From an uncultured Parabacteroides sp. (GTDB lineage Bacteria > Bacteroidota > Bacteroidia > Bacteroidales > Tannerellaceae): 6,951 nucleotides of DNA. Location: contig CAMTPG010000144.1 in NCBI GenBank assembly GCA_947074335.1, forward strand, positions 1 to 6,951, given 5' to 3'. Below the pieces are notes generated by a model, which made no database searches, was not told the DNA's origin, and saw only the letters and a program-made list of their open reading frames with translations. A program made the position numbers and the translations under genes. Shown piece after piece: positions 1 to 6,931 of the stretch (position 1 is the first letter of the stretch; each line of letters begins with the position of its first letter).

Positions 1-322
1 ATTGCCCAACAGAAATAACAATATCCGGATTAATTGATTTTAATTGTTTAGTTAATGCTCTCTTAAGTAAAATCCGCTTATAAATAATACCTTTTAATAC
101 TTTCAACTTGGATTGCCAATCATCTTCATAATAATTAATATCCAAATCAATTAAATGAACTTTGGGGGATAATGGTTCTACCAAAATGCCCGATTTATTG
201 TCAGTCACTAATATACAAACTTCATTACCGCGAATCTCGGCCAATGCATTTGCTTTAAGAATTGTAACACGCTGAATACCGCCCAAATACCGGATGCTGT
301 TTAAACAATAAACTATTTTCAT
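1..322 (-). CDS. GT4-type glycosyltransferase, N-terminal part (runs off left edge)
   Basis: This gene starts at ATG 322-320 and stays open for 107 codons to the window edge, so the C-terminal donor-binding domain is not visible. The protein begins MKIVYCLNSIRYLGGIQRVT, the usual first beta strand and GG(I/A)xR loop of the N-terminal, acceptor-binding Rossmann domain of GT-B fold, GT4-family retaining glycosyltransferases. It ends at INPDIVISVGQ, also typical of this domain. By family it would transfer a sugar from a nucleotide-sugar donor to a lipid-linked glycan at the cytoplasmic membrane face. The start is set by the TAATG junction with the preceding gene and by alignment with that gene's product: over 107 ungapped positions I count 56 identities, 39 of them in the first 62. 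No Shine-Dalgarno is seen, so translation is probably coupled. Family is fairly sure; sugar specificity is unknown. Confidence 0.88.
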   Translation of the reverse strand, partial: MKIVYCLNSIRYLGGIQRVTILKANALAEIRGNEVCILVTDNKSGILVEPLSPKVHLIDLDINYYEDDWQSKLKVLKGIIYKRILLKRALTKQLKSINPDIVISVGQ

Positions 323-327
323 TAATC
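297..327 (-). repeat. Start-junction repeat, downstream copy
   Basis: This is the second copy of the junction repeat at 1442-1472, covering the TAATG overlap between the broken GT4 gene and the edge-truncated GT4 gene. The three differences lie at or near codon third positions. The two copies are direct repeats about 1.15 kb apart, flanking exactly one gene. Confidence 0.6.
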
Positions 328-1467
328 TATTTTTTTCTGTAATTCATTAAATAAGGCGATCCATTTATTCATTATTTTGTCCATGGAGAATTTATTCGCA
401 CTATTTTTAGCATTATTACCCATTAATATGCGCATGTCCTTATTTTTAATTAAATATAATAATTTTTTAGCATATTCTTCTTCATCTTTCTCTCCAATTA
501 AAAAACCATCAATATTATTATTTATTATATTTTTTGGACCATGTGGACAGTCAAACGATATAACAGGTAAATTACAAGTCATAGCTTCTACTAATACTAA
601 ACCAAATCCCTCATAATCGGATGTGAGAGCAAAAATCGAGGCATTCTCCATAACATGAAATACGTCGTATGTAAAACCCATTAATAATATTCTATCCGAC
701 AACTTATAATAATCTATTTCATCTTGCAATTGTTTTTCTAAAACTCCACATCCGTAAATATAAAGTTGCCAATCAGGCACCTTATCTGCTATTTTATGAA
801 ATATTCTTATTAAAGAACTAAAATTTTTCTCAGCACTTAAACGGCCACAAGAGATAATAATATGATTGTTCAAATTTGATTTATATTTTTTTTCTATAGT
901 GATTGGATTAGGTATTACTTTTATTTTCTGATTATTTCCCCAATTAAAAAATTTATCTTCATTGGTTAGCAAAACAAGTTTATCATATTTAGATATAATC
1001 AAATTATATTCCCATTTATTTAAAAGTGAAGCCATGAATCTCTCTTTTTTTGTCTTAGCATATAAAATTCGATAATTTGAAGCCATATGCATTTCTCGAA
1101 TCAACTTCCATTTACCTTTAATATCAGGCAAAAAGAATTTTTCTGATCCTCCCGTCGATATGACTACATCCGGATTTATATGATGAAGTACAGTTCTAAG
1201 TTTTTCTTTATGCAAACGACGCTTTAAAAACATTTTTTTATATTACATTATAACAGATGTTTCAGAAATAGAATCATAATCTATTTTTAAATGAATTAAA
1301 TGTACTTTATCTGATAATGGTTGAATTAGTCTATCTCCAATATGGTCTGTTACAATAATATAAACTTCATGATTATAAATATCAGTTAATGCATTTGCTT
1401 TAGAAATTGTAGTTCTCTCGATTCCACCATTATACATCAAACTATTCAAACAATAAACAATTTTCAT
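322..1467 (-). pseudogene. GT4-type glycosyltransferase interrupted by one in-frame TAA
   Basis: Read straight through, this frame is 382 codons from ATG 1467-1465 to TAA 324-322, a normal GT4 length, with a single internal TAA at codon 75 (1245-1243). Both halves belong to one protein. Residues 1-74 carry the N-terminal Rossmann strand and GGIER loop. The part after the stop carries INPDVVISTGG (97-107), an REMHM segment (about 124-128), the phosphate-binding loop GRLSAEKN (208-215) and the EX7E donor-site motif EGFGLVLVE (286-294). Codons 1-107 align without gaps to the next gene's product, which has Val at the stop position. As sequenced, the products would be a 74-residue peptide and perhaps a 303-residue C-terminal piece restarting at ATG 1233; neither holds a whole GT-B fold. 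The gene is markedly A/T-rich (two 60-base lines inside it have 12 and 14 G+C). It is called a pseudogene unless the TAA is a sequencing error. Confidence 0.85.
1243..1245 (-). other. Internal nonsense codon (TAA) in the GT4 gene
   Basis: The minus-strand TAA at 1245-1243 is in the same frame as the upstream ATG at 1467 (74 codons) and the downstream open frame from ATG 1233 (78 codons from 1467). The other two frames also close close by, with TAA at 1250-1248 and at 1240-1238, so a shift of reading frame here would not restore the protein. Only a base substitution would. One-base sense neighbours of TAA include AAA, CAA, GAA and TTA. An A7 run follows at 1239-1233. Confidence 0.9.
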
Positions 1468-1472
1468 TAATC
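1442..1472 (-). repeat. Start-junction repeat, upstream copy
   Basis: This stretch spans the TAATG stop/start overlap and the first codons of the broken GT4 gene. It matches 297-327 at 28 of 31 positions, including 13 identical bases at the junction (GATTAATGAAAAT). It encodes the conserved start MKIVYCLNS, so part of the match is explained by protein conservation. The match also reaches into the end of the preceding, unrelated GT2 gene, which hints at a shared cassette boundary. Confidence 0.6.
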
Positions 1473-2499
1473 CGTAATCTTTTTAATAATCCATAATAAT
1501 CCCGTAACACCCGGCGCAAAACGAATATTTGCCATTCGAAAAAACAAGCACCAATGTAAAGGAAGTTGCTTAAAAGTAAATGTATTCATTGCACTACGAT
1601 ATCTTTCACGATTCAATAAAAGAGAAATGCGGGCATTTATATCTTTAAAGGAAGCATCCGCAAATAGCTCATTCAATCCCAAACCTATGATACCTAATAC
1701 AATCCGGTTATTTAAAGCAACGTAAAAATCAGCCGGTAATTGTGTTTTTCGGATGATTGTTTCCATATTTTGATATAAGCAGCCCCATTGTTCCGGTAAT
1801 TCTCGTTTAAATCTACGGGTAAAAGAGGATTCCCCTACGATAATGATACCAGGCTTCAGGGAGATATACCGCTTTCCGGATTCTTCCCGTATATTCAATA
1901 TTGAATAAAACATCTTCGGCTGAACCGATTGAGGCAGTATCTACAAAACGAATAGGATCAGGCCGATCAATATATTTTCTTGAATAAAGTTTCCCCCAGA
2001 TGGTGCCCCAGGCATCTAATGTATCCGGTGCAGACAATTCATCACCTACAGGGCCAACCATTCTGCGTTGAAGTGCAGAAATAGTATTATCCCATATTTT
2101 CAACTCACTTACGTAATATTTAGGAAGTGAACGATTCGGAAATTCTCGCACATAAGCCCACATAACAAGATCTGCCTGATAAGTCAGCGCTGCATCCAAA
2201 GCCTGTCGGCAGGTATCGGTATCAATCCAGTCGTCGCTATCCACAAACATAAGCCATTCGCCTTTAGCCACATTTAAAGCCTCATTCCGAGAAGCTGAAA
2301 CTCCGGCATTGGATCGGCTGATAATCTGTATTCGCTCATCCCGCTCCGCATACTCCGCCAAAATCGCCGGCGATTCATCCACAGAGCCGTCATTCACACA
2401 GATAATCTCTAAATCCCGATAAGTCTGCCCGATCAGCGAATCTAAACACTGCCCCAGGTAAGGCGCCACATTATATACCGGCACAATGATACTAATCAT
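1467..2499 (-). pseudogene. GT2 glycosyltransferase with a single-base frameshift near residue 222
   Basis: The gene starts at ATG 2499-2497, overlapping the previous stop as ATGA. Residues 1-222 are a classic GT-A fold GT2 inverting transferase: MISIIVPVYN at the start, NDGS nucleotide-binding motif (36-39), DSDD metal-binding DXD region (87-90) and an AED motif (194-196) as the likely catalytic base. After YHYRR the frame runs six more codons to TAG 1815-1813. The other frame continues seamlessly with ESSFTRRFKRELPEQWG and ends in a short hydrophobic-basic tail (GLLWIIKKITD) at TAA 1469-1467. Removing one G from the G4 tract at 1835-1832 gives a continuous 343-residue protein, a usual length for the family. 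The truncated 228-residue product keeps all the visible catalytic motifs and could be partly active, but it loses about 120 C-terminal residues. G+C falls along the gene, from high near 2350 to about 30 percent near 1600. Confidence 0.85.
1832..1835 (-). other. G4 tract at the GT2 frameshift site
   Basis: The minus strand reads CGT AGG GGA ATC in the upstream frame. Deleting one G gives CGT AGG GAA TCC and joins the two halves of the gene. The tract is short, so it is a weak candidate for regulated slippage. A single-base insertion, either in the genome or in the assembly, is the simplest explanation. A +1 ribosomal shift at the AGG codon is possible but unsupported. Confidence 0.7.
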
Positions 2500-3386
2500 A
2501 GCCCGCGTGTTTTAAAACGGATATAACCATACCACAACAAGCCCGGGAAGAGAGCCAGCACTGTCAATACTTTGCAGGGAGTTTCGTGTATAAACCGTTT
2601 GTTTTTCAAAATCATACTACTTGAAACATAATGTACCGCTTCAATATATCGCCGTTTTGTGGTAGGAGCAAGCTGCATAGATATCTTTCGGATAAAAGCA
2701 AACCCCTTCGGATTGCGTATATATTGCCTGAACATATTCAGGCTGGATCCATCGGCGCGATACTCTACACAAACCAACACCTCATTCAGGGTAAGCAATT
2801 TATAATCCTGATCAATTAACTGATATTTATAACCCAATGAGACATATTTTTCGCCGGCAAACAGAGGATATTCGGGATAATTCCGGATTACATCCGTGCG
2901 ATAGACCATCTTTTTATCACCGCGCCCGCCTCCGGCATAAAAACCACCAAGAGTTGTCTCGTTCACTCCTTTCGGGAAGGCCGTCCCGATCAGATTTCCG
3001 GAAAAATCCGCATCCAGTCCGATGATTCCCGCCACCCGATCCGAACCCTTTTCACGCCAGCATTTCAGAATTTTTTCAACAGCATCATCCGGCATATAAT
3101 CATCGGAGTCAATGCAGGTATTCAGTTCGGTTTCTATATACCGATATGCCGTATTGTGCGCGCCGTGCATACCCTGATTTTCCTGCCGGATATAACGAAT
3201 TGTCAGTTTGTTTTCGGCAATCCATTTTTCTACTAACTCGCGTGTATTATCTGCAGAACCGTCATCGATGATCAACCAGACAAAATCCTGACAGGTTTGT
3301 CGCAACAGCGCTTCGTAGCCTAAATGCAATGTATTGGCCCTGTTATAGGCCGGAGTAAATATAGTTAATAAGGGCTTATTCTTCAT
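2496..3386 (-). CDS. GT2 family glycosyltransferase
   Basis: This 296-residue protein has a GT-A fold GT2 catalytic domain over roughly its first 220 residues. It opens with LLTIFTPAYNRANTL (6-20), followed by the IIDDGS nucleotide-binding motif (39-44), a QENQGMHGAHNTA acceptor or sugar-side segment (68-80) and the CIDSDD metal/DXD motif (91-96). A LIDQDYK segment lies near residue 190-196. The last 25 residues are hydrophobic with basic ends (LTVLALFPGLLWYGYIRF), fitting peripheral or single-pass membrane association, as expected for an enzyme acting on lipid-linked sugars. It probably adds one sugar to the repeat unit; donor and linkage cannot be read from sequence. Its ATG lies 11 bases inside the end of the preceding GT4 gene and its TGA overlaps the next start as ATGA, so translation is probably coupled on both sides. 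The gene is intact. Confidence 0.9.
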   Translation of the reverse strand: MKNKPLLTIFTPAYNRANTLHLGYEALLRQTCQDFVWLIIDDGSADNTRELVEKWIAENKLTIRYIRQENQGMHGAHNTAYRYIETELNTCIDSDDYMPDDAVEKILKCWREKGSDRVAGIIGLDADFSGNLIGTAFPKGVNETTLGGFYAGGGRGDKKMVYRTDVIRNYPEYPLFAGEKYVSLGYKYQLIDQDYKLLTLNEVLVCVEYRADGSSLNMFRQYIRNPKGFAFIRKISMQLAPTTKRRYIEAVHYVSSSMILKNKRFIHETPCKVLTVLALFPGLLWYGYIRFKTRGL

Positions 3387-4497
3387 TTATTTTTTGTATA
3401 TAATAGGTTTGTAACCATTGGGCATTTTGTCGGATATCATAACCGGCTTGTCTGATTTGATCTGCATAAACTGTACGATCCTGCGGATAAGACAGGCGTT
3501 GTTCAATGGTATGGCACCAGGATTCTATCGGAGCTTGAAGCGAAACAAAATCCACTAAATCGGTCATCTTCACCTCATCCGGTATTGTATCAGACACCAC
3601 ACAGGGCAGTCCGGCACATTGTGCCTCTACCATCGACAAAGATAAGCCTTCCATCAACGACGGAAATAGAAAAAGATCCATAGCCTGCAAAATACAGGGT
3701 ACATCCGCACGCGTACCGGCAAAAATAACAAACTCATTTAAACCCATCTGATTCACTTTTTCGCGGATACGCGCTTCTAAATCGCCGGTTCCTACAAGCA
3801 ATAACCGATAATCCGGATGCTTTGCTACCAGTTTGGCCATCACTTCGATCAGAAACTGATGATTCTTTTGCGCATCAAACCGTCCTACATGCCCGATTAA
3901 CCGAATATGATCCGCAATATGCAACGCTTTTCGTATGCTTTTTCTCCATTCCGGATTGAACTGATAACCATTTGTATCGATCGCATTATTTTGTAACAGA
4001 GCCTGTTTAGCTCCTTTTTTACCAAACAGCCATTCGGCCGATTCCCGACCGCAGGTAAACCTGTCGGTTAAACAGGGACGCATACGATGTTTAAACCAAG
4101 TACGAAATAACCATTTTGCATCAAACAACGCGTGCGAATTGTGCGCATGAGCGATAATCACGGGAATACCCCGTCGCGCCGCTTCGCGATAGACAAAATA
4201 GCCCGATTCAGAGCAATGACCATGGATAATCCGATATTCGGAATGTTGATCAAAAAATTGATGTATCTGTTTTTTATAAGACCGAAATAAGGCCGGATGC
4301 AACGGCAACATCCGATAGATACGCCCACCGAGAGCCTCTATCTCATCATCATAAGCTCCCCGCTCCTCACGGTGTACCATAAAATCAAACTGCACCCGGG
4401 TGCGATCAATCTGTCGGTAATAATTCATTACCATAGTTTCGGCACCACCCCGGTTCATGATGGTAAAAAGCATTAATATTCGGATCGGTTCCTGCAT
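3376..4497 (-). CDS. GT4 glycosyltransferase, CapH/EpsF-like
   Basis: This intact 373-residue GT-B fold transferase begins IRILMLFTIMNRGGAETMVM, with the GGAE loop at 17-20, and continues FDFMVHREERGAYDDEI, a pattern I associate with the CapH/EpsF-like branch of GT4 (recalled, not searched). Further landmarks are IIHGHCSES (90-98), the HAHNSH segment (117-122), the phosphate-binding loop GRFDAQKNH (205-213) and the donor-site EX7E motif EGLSLSMVE (283-291). The family transfers a sugar with retention of configuration from a nucleotide sugar to a growing capsule or exopolysaccharide unit in the cytoplasm. It starts 3 bases after the preceding stop, the only non-overlapping junction in the window. 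The leader AAATAAACA has no Shine-Dalgarno, which supports a Bacteroidota host. Its 3' end overlaps the next gene by 11 bases. Confidence 0.9.
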   Translation of the reverse strand: MQEPIRILMLFTIMNRGGAETMVMNYYRQIDRTRVQFDFMVHREERGAYDDEIEALGGRIYRMLPLHPALFRSYKKQIHQFFDQHSEYRIIHGHCSESGYFVYREAARRGIPVIIAHAHNSHALFDAKWLFRTWFKHRMRPCLTDRFTCGRESAEWLFGKKGAKQALLQNNAIDTNGYQFNPEWRKSIRKALHIADHIRLIGHVGRFDAQKNHQFLIEVMAKLVAKHPDYRLLLVGTGDLEARIREKVNQMGLNEFVIFAGTRADVPCILQAMDLFLFPSLMEGLSLSMVEAQCAGLPCVVSDTIPDEVKMTDLVDFVSLQAPIESWCHTIEQRLSYPQDRTVYADQIRQAGYDIRQNAQWLQTYYIQKINEE

Positions 4498-4500
4498 TGT

Positions 4501-5193
4501 TTATTTCATTTTTACACCGATCAACCGGTGGTAGAGTTGTGATAACTTTGTCAGAAACGAACTGCGCGGTATCCACGATTGCGAAAACCAATGGATTGAA
4601 TATGTCTCGGGGGTAACCGCAACTTTTCCATTGAGATAATCGTAGGGTGAAAAGCGATCTGAAGGATAGATCCGAAAATCGCCCGCCTGTTGTTCCTGCC
4701 CATTTAAGCAAACAGCATATTCCTGCTGCATCATCCGGGTGATTTCCTCCACATTCGTTGTCTGAATCAGAGTGCCATCGGGATTCAGGAAGGAGCGCTC
4801 TGCATAGTTCTCTAAAAACTGTTTAAAAAACAGATTCCCGGATACAGCGCCCATCATATTTGTTCCGATCCATTGTGTTCCTTCGAAGCCTATAAAAGCT
4901 TTGTTTAGCAACAACGGATCAAGCGATTTAATCACCTCTACATCCGTATCCATATAAATACCCCCTTCATGATACAAGGCATAGACACGGGCTACATCGC
5001 TGACAAAAGCCCATTTCCGATTGGCATAAGCCTCCTGGCAATAGCGATTACAATGGATATCAAAATTGGATTCGTTCCACTCTTTAATTTCGTAATCGGG
5101 GCAGTACTTACGCCAGGATGCAATATATTGTTGTACTTCACGGGGTTTGGCCGCTCCGCCAAACCAGCAGTAATGGATGCGTTTGGGGATCAT
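4501..5193 (-). CDS. GT32 (OCH1-like) sugar transferase
   Basis: This 230-residue protein starts MIPKRIHYCWFGG, the signature opening of the DXD-containing glycosyltransferase family related to yeast OCH1 mannosyltransferase (GT32, Gly_transf_sug domain). The core block SDVARVYALYHEGGIYMDTD (65-84) contains the DTD metal-binding motif at 82-84 and the conserved D/R residues before it. The C-terminal part ends with an HWFSQSW segment (His and aromatic residues), also typical of the family. In bacterial capsule clusters these enzymes add a hexose or similar sugar to the repeat unit; the donor is not deducible. The ATG overlaps the acyltransferase stop as ATGA and the gene ends 3 bases before the next start. 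The length is normal and there is no lesion or signal peptide, so a cytoplasmic location is expected. Confidence 0.92.
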   Translation of the reverse strand: MIPKRIHYCWFGGAAKPREVQQYIASWRKYCPDYEIKEWNESNFDIHCNRYCQEAYANRKWAFVSDVARVYALYHEGGIYMDTDVEVIKSLDPLLLNKAFIGFEGTQWIGTNMMGAVSGNLFFKQFLENYAERSFLNPDGTLIQTTNVEEITRMMQQEYAVCLNGQEQQAGDFRIYPSDRFSPYDYLNGKVAVTPETYSIHWFSQSWIPRSSFLTKLSQLYHRLIGVKMK

Positions 5194-5744
5194 GCCTGTT
5201 CCGGTTTAAGCGGTGAAAAACTTAATTGTTGTGTCTGTTTTACCAATGTATCATCCGGAACTATCCCTGATATAATACAACCCGTGCCAATCACACACCG
5301 ATCTCCTATTTGGGCACCTTTTAAAATGATTACATCCGAAGCAATCCAACAGGCATCACCTATGCGGATACTGCCACAAGAGAGTGCAGCAGATACACCC
5401 TTTCCGGCTGAAAAACGATGATTGTTATCAAAGATTTTCACTCCCGGACCAAACATACATCTCTTACCTATGTAGACATTGCAATGGGCACTAACCATAC
5501 AATACCGGTTCATGTAAGTACCTGTTCCGATCGAAAGGATGCCTTTATCATGCACCTGCAAATCGCAACCGGCAGCTAAGTCGGTATTTCTTCCGATCGA
5601 AAGCTGCCCACCGCCAAACAGCTTTATACGGCATTGCATACTGATTCGCTGCAACGGGTGTACTCCAAACTGTTTGCCATAACGCAAATGCCCAAGACCG
5701 ATGCGTAATAAGTTATACCCAAATATGAAAAAAGTATGTATCAT
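5190..5744 (-). CDS. Left-handed beta-helix (hexapeptide) acyltransferase
   Basis: This 184-residue protein has hexapeptide-repeat turns from about residue 49 to 160 (IGRNTD, IGTGTY, IGKRCM, IGDACW, IGDRCV, IGTGCI), the hallmark of trimeric left-handed parallel beta-helix acyltransferases of the WbbJ/LacA/CysE-like superfamily. FDNNHRF places His109 at the position of the usual catalytic base. The likely reaction is O- or N-acylation, most often acetylation from acetyl-CoA, of a sugar in the polysaccharide repeat. The first 20 residues are hydrophobic (FFIFGYNLLRIGLGHL) and may help it sit near the membrane. The start ATG at 5744 overlaps the preceding TGA, and the stop overlaps the GT32 start, giving ATGA junctions at both ends. 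A serine acetyltransferase is unlikely because the alpha-helical N-terminal domain is absent. The acceptor sugar is unknown. Confidence 0.9.
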   Translation of the reverse strand: MIHTFFIFGYNLLRIGLGHLRYGKQFGVHPLQRISMQCRIKLFGGGQLSIGRNTDLAAGCDLQVHDKGILSIGTGTYMNRYCMVSAHCNVYIGKRCMFGPGVKIFDNNHRFSAGKGVSAALSCGSIRIGDACWIASDVIILKGAQIGDRCVIGTGCIISGIVPDDTLVKQTQQLSFSPLKPEQA

Positions 5745-6931
5745 AACCAGGCATCTAATTTAGTAATTTCTGATTCATTATCATAGCTATGCGTTTGCAG
5801 ATAACTCCGAATAGCCTGTTGTTTTTGCTCATCCTGTAAAAAGGCTGCAATGCCATCCGCTGCACCATCTATATCGTCAGGGACAATCACACCATCCACA
5901 TCCTCCTGCAACTGACTACCGGCAGTAGGAAACCGTGTAATCACCACCGGTTTACCCAAAATCTGTGCTTCGCGAACTGTCACAGCCTTCCCTTCATATC
6001 GTGATGGCTGTATATAGAAATCGCAAGCTTTAATAAAAGGATAGGGATTTGTTTGTTTCCCCAACAAGATAAAATAATCCTGTAATCCACATTCGTCGAT
6101 TGCTTTTCGGATTAAAGGCTCATCACCTCCATAACCAACAATATACCAGACTACATTTATTCCTTTATCCCGCAATCGTTTGCAAATATACACAGCCCGA
6201 TCTATTGCTTTCGGAAAAGAGAAACGGGCCAAGGTACATAAACGGATTCCCGGTTTATCCATCGCGACCGGCAGAGGCAACAAAGCCTGTTGCTGTACAA
6301 ATGCAGCTGAAAGGATGTTTTCAATCAAGATAATTTTAGATTGAAGTGAAGGGAATGTTTCCAAAAAACCTGTTGTTACCGAATCGGATATAGAGACAAT
6401 GCCATCGAAAGCGCTCCACACGGGTAATTCGACCTCCTGATCAAGCCGGACAAATGAATAGTCGGTATGAATCCAGGCAAGTTTCTTTTTGGCTTTTACC
6501 TTATCCCGTACAATATTATGCGGAATCAGGAAGCTAATCGCCAGATCATACGTGATCTCCGGATTAATAGCAGGTAAAAAAGGTGTCGTTGCATCAGCCA
6601 CATATTGAAAGATGGCAATATTTTCTACATTTCCGATTTGTCGGGAAAATCGTGCAGCTTTCTGGCGAGCCTGGAACCGACCAAGTGCAATATCCCAATA
6701 TCCGGATTTCAATATAGAAATCAATGGAAGATTTAAAGCTGCGTATTTTTTTATTTCAGATAATAAGTTAACCTGTTTCGGTATAAAGCTCATAAACTCA
6801 CCCGTATGTCTGTAAACAAACAGATCCACCTCGTATTTGGAATAATCAAGTGCATTGAGTAAACCGATCAGTGAGCGTTCTGCGCCGCCGATTTCGAGAT
6901 ATTGTATGGCGATGAAGATGCGTTTTTTCAT
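5741..6931 (-). CDS. GT4 family glycosyltransferase
   Basis: This intact 396-residue GT-B fold transferase begins RIFIAIQYLEIGGAERSLIG, with the GGAERS loop at 15-20 of the N-terminal acceptor domain. The interdomain region has AWIHTDYS (HTD at 155-157). The C-terminal donor domain has LARFSFPKAID (234-244) where relatives have a GR...KN phosphate loop, YIVGYGGDEP, and the EX7E donor motif EGKAVTVRE (313-321). The role by family is retaining transfer of a sugar to a lipid-linked glycan intermediate in the cytoplasm. No Shine-Dalgarno precedes the ATG; the 20 bases available upstream are A/T-rich and seem to be the end of another gene. The stop overlaps the acyltransferase start as ATGA, which ties the two products together. 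The length is normal for GT4; specificity is unknown. Confidence 0.9.
   Translation of the reverse strand: MKKRIFIAIQYLEIGGAERSLIGLLNALDYSKYEVDLFVYRHTGEFMSFIPKQVNLLSEIKKYAALNLPLISILKSGYWDIALGRFQARQKAARFSRQIGNVENIAIFQYVADATTPFLPAINPEITYDLAISFLIPHNIVRDKVKAKKKLAWIHTDYSFVRLDQEVELPVWSAFDGIVSISDSVTTGFLETFPSLQSKIILIENILSAAFVQQQALLPLPVAMDKPGIRLCTLARFSFPKAIDRAVYICKRLRDKGINVVWYIVGYGGDEPLIRKAIDECGLQDYFILLGKQTNPYPFIKACDFYIQPSRYEGKAVTVREAQILGKPVVITRFPTAGSQLQEDVDGVIVPDDIDGAADGIAAFLQDEQKQQAIRSYLQTHSYDNESEITKLDAWL

Noticed and set aside
377..616. Short plus-strand frames inside the transferase genes (also near 2631-3025, 6100-6333 and 6612-6815)
   Set aside because: They are antisense to conserved coding sequence, lack leaders or domains, and are expected by chance.
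1238..1251. TATAAT-like string as a possible internal promoter
   Set aside because: The region is simply very A/T-rich. I found no convincing Bacteroidales-type -7/-33 pair (TAnnTTTG with an upstream TTTG) at proper spacing.
1826..1842. Programmed +1 ribosomal frameshifting in the GT2 gene
   Set aside because: No known shift signal is evident beyond a possibly slow AGG codon. An indel or sequencing error is simpler, so it is kept only as an alternative.
1467..1913. A separate 148-residue gene starting at ATG 1913
   Set aside because: Its first 25 or so residues are the out-of-frame reading of the upstream GT2 gene, and the rest is that gene's missing C-terminus, so it is the second half of a frameshifted gene.
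4406..4711. 101-codon minus-strand frame overlapping the GT32 and GT4 genes
   Set aside because: It is an alternative frame of two well-supported genes and shows no domain.
4969..5421. 150-codon open frame on the plus strand
   Set aside because: It lies antisense to the GT32 and acyltransferase genes, both of which have clear family motifs. Its translation resembles no family I know and it has no gene-like context.
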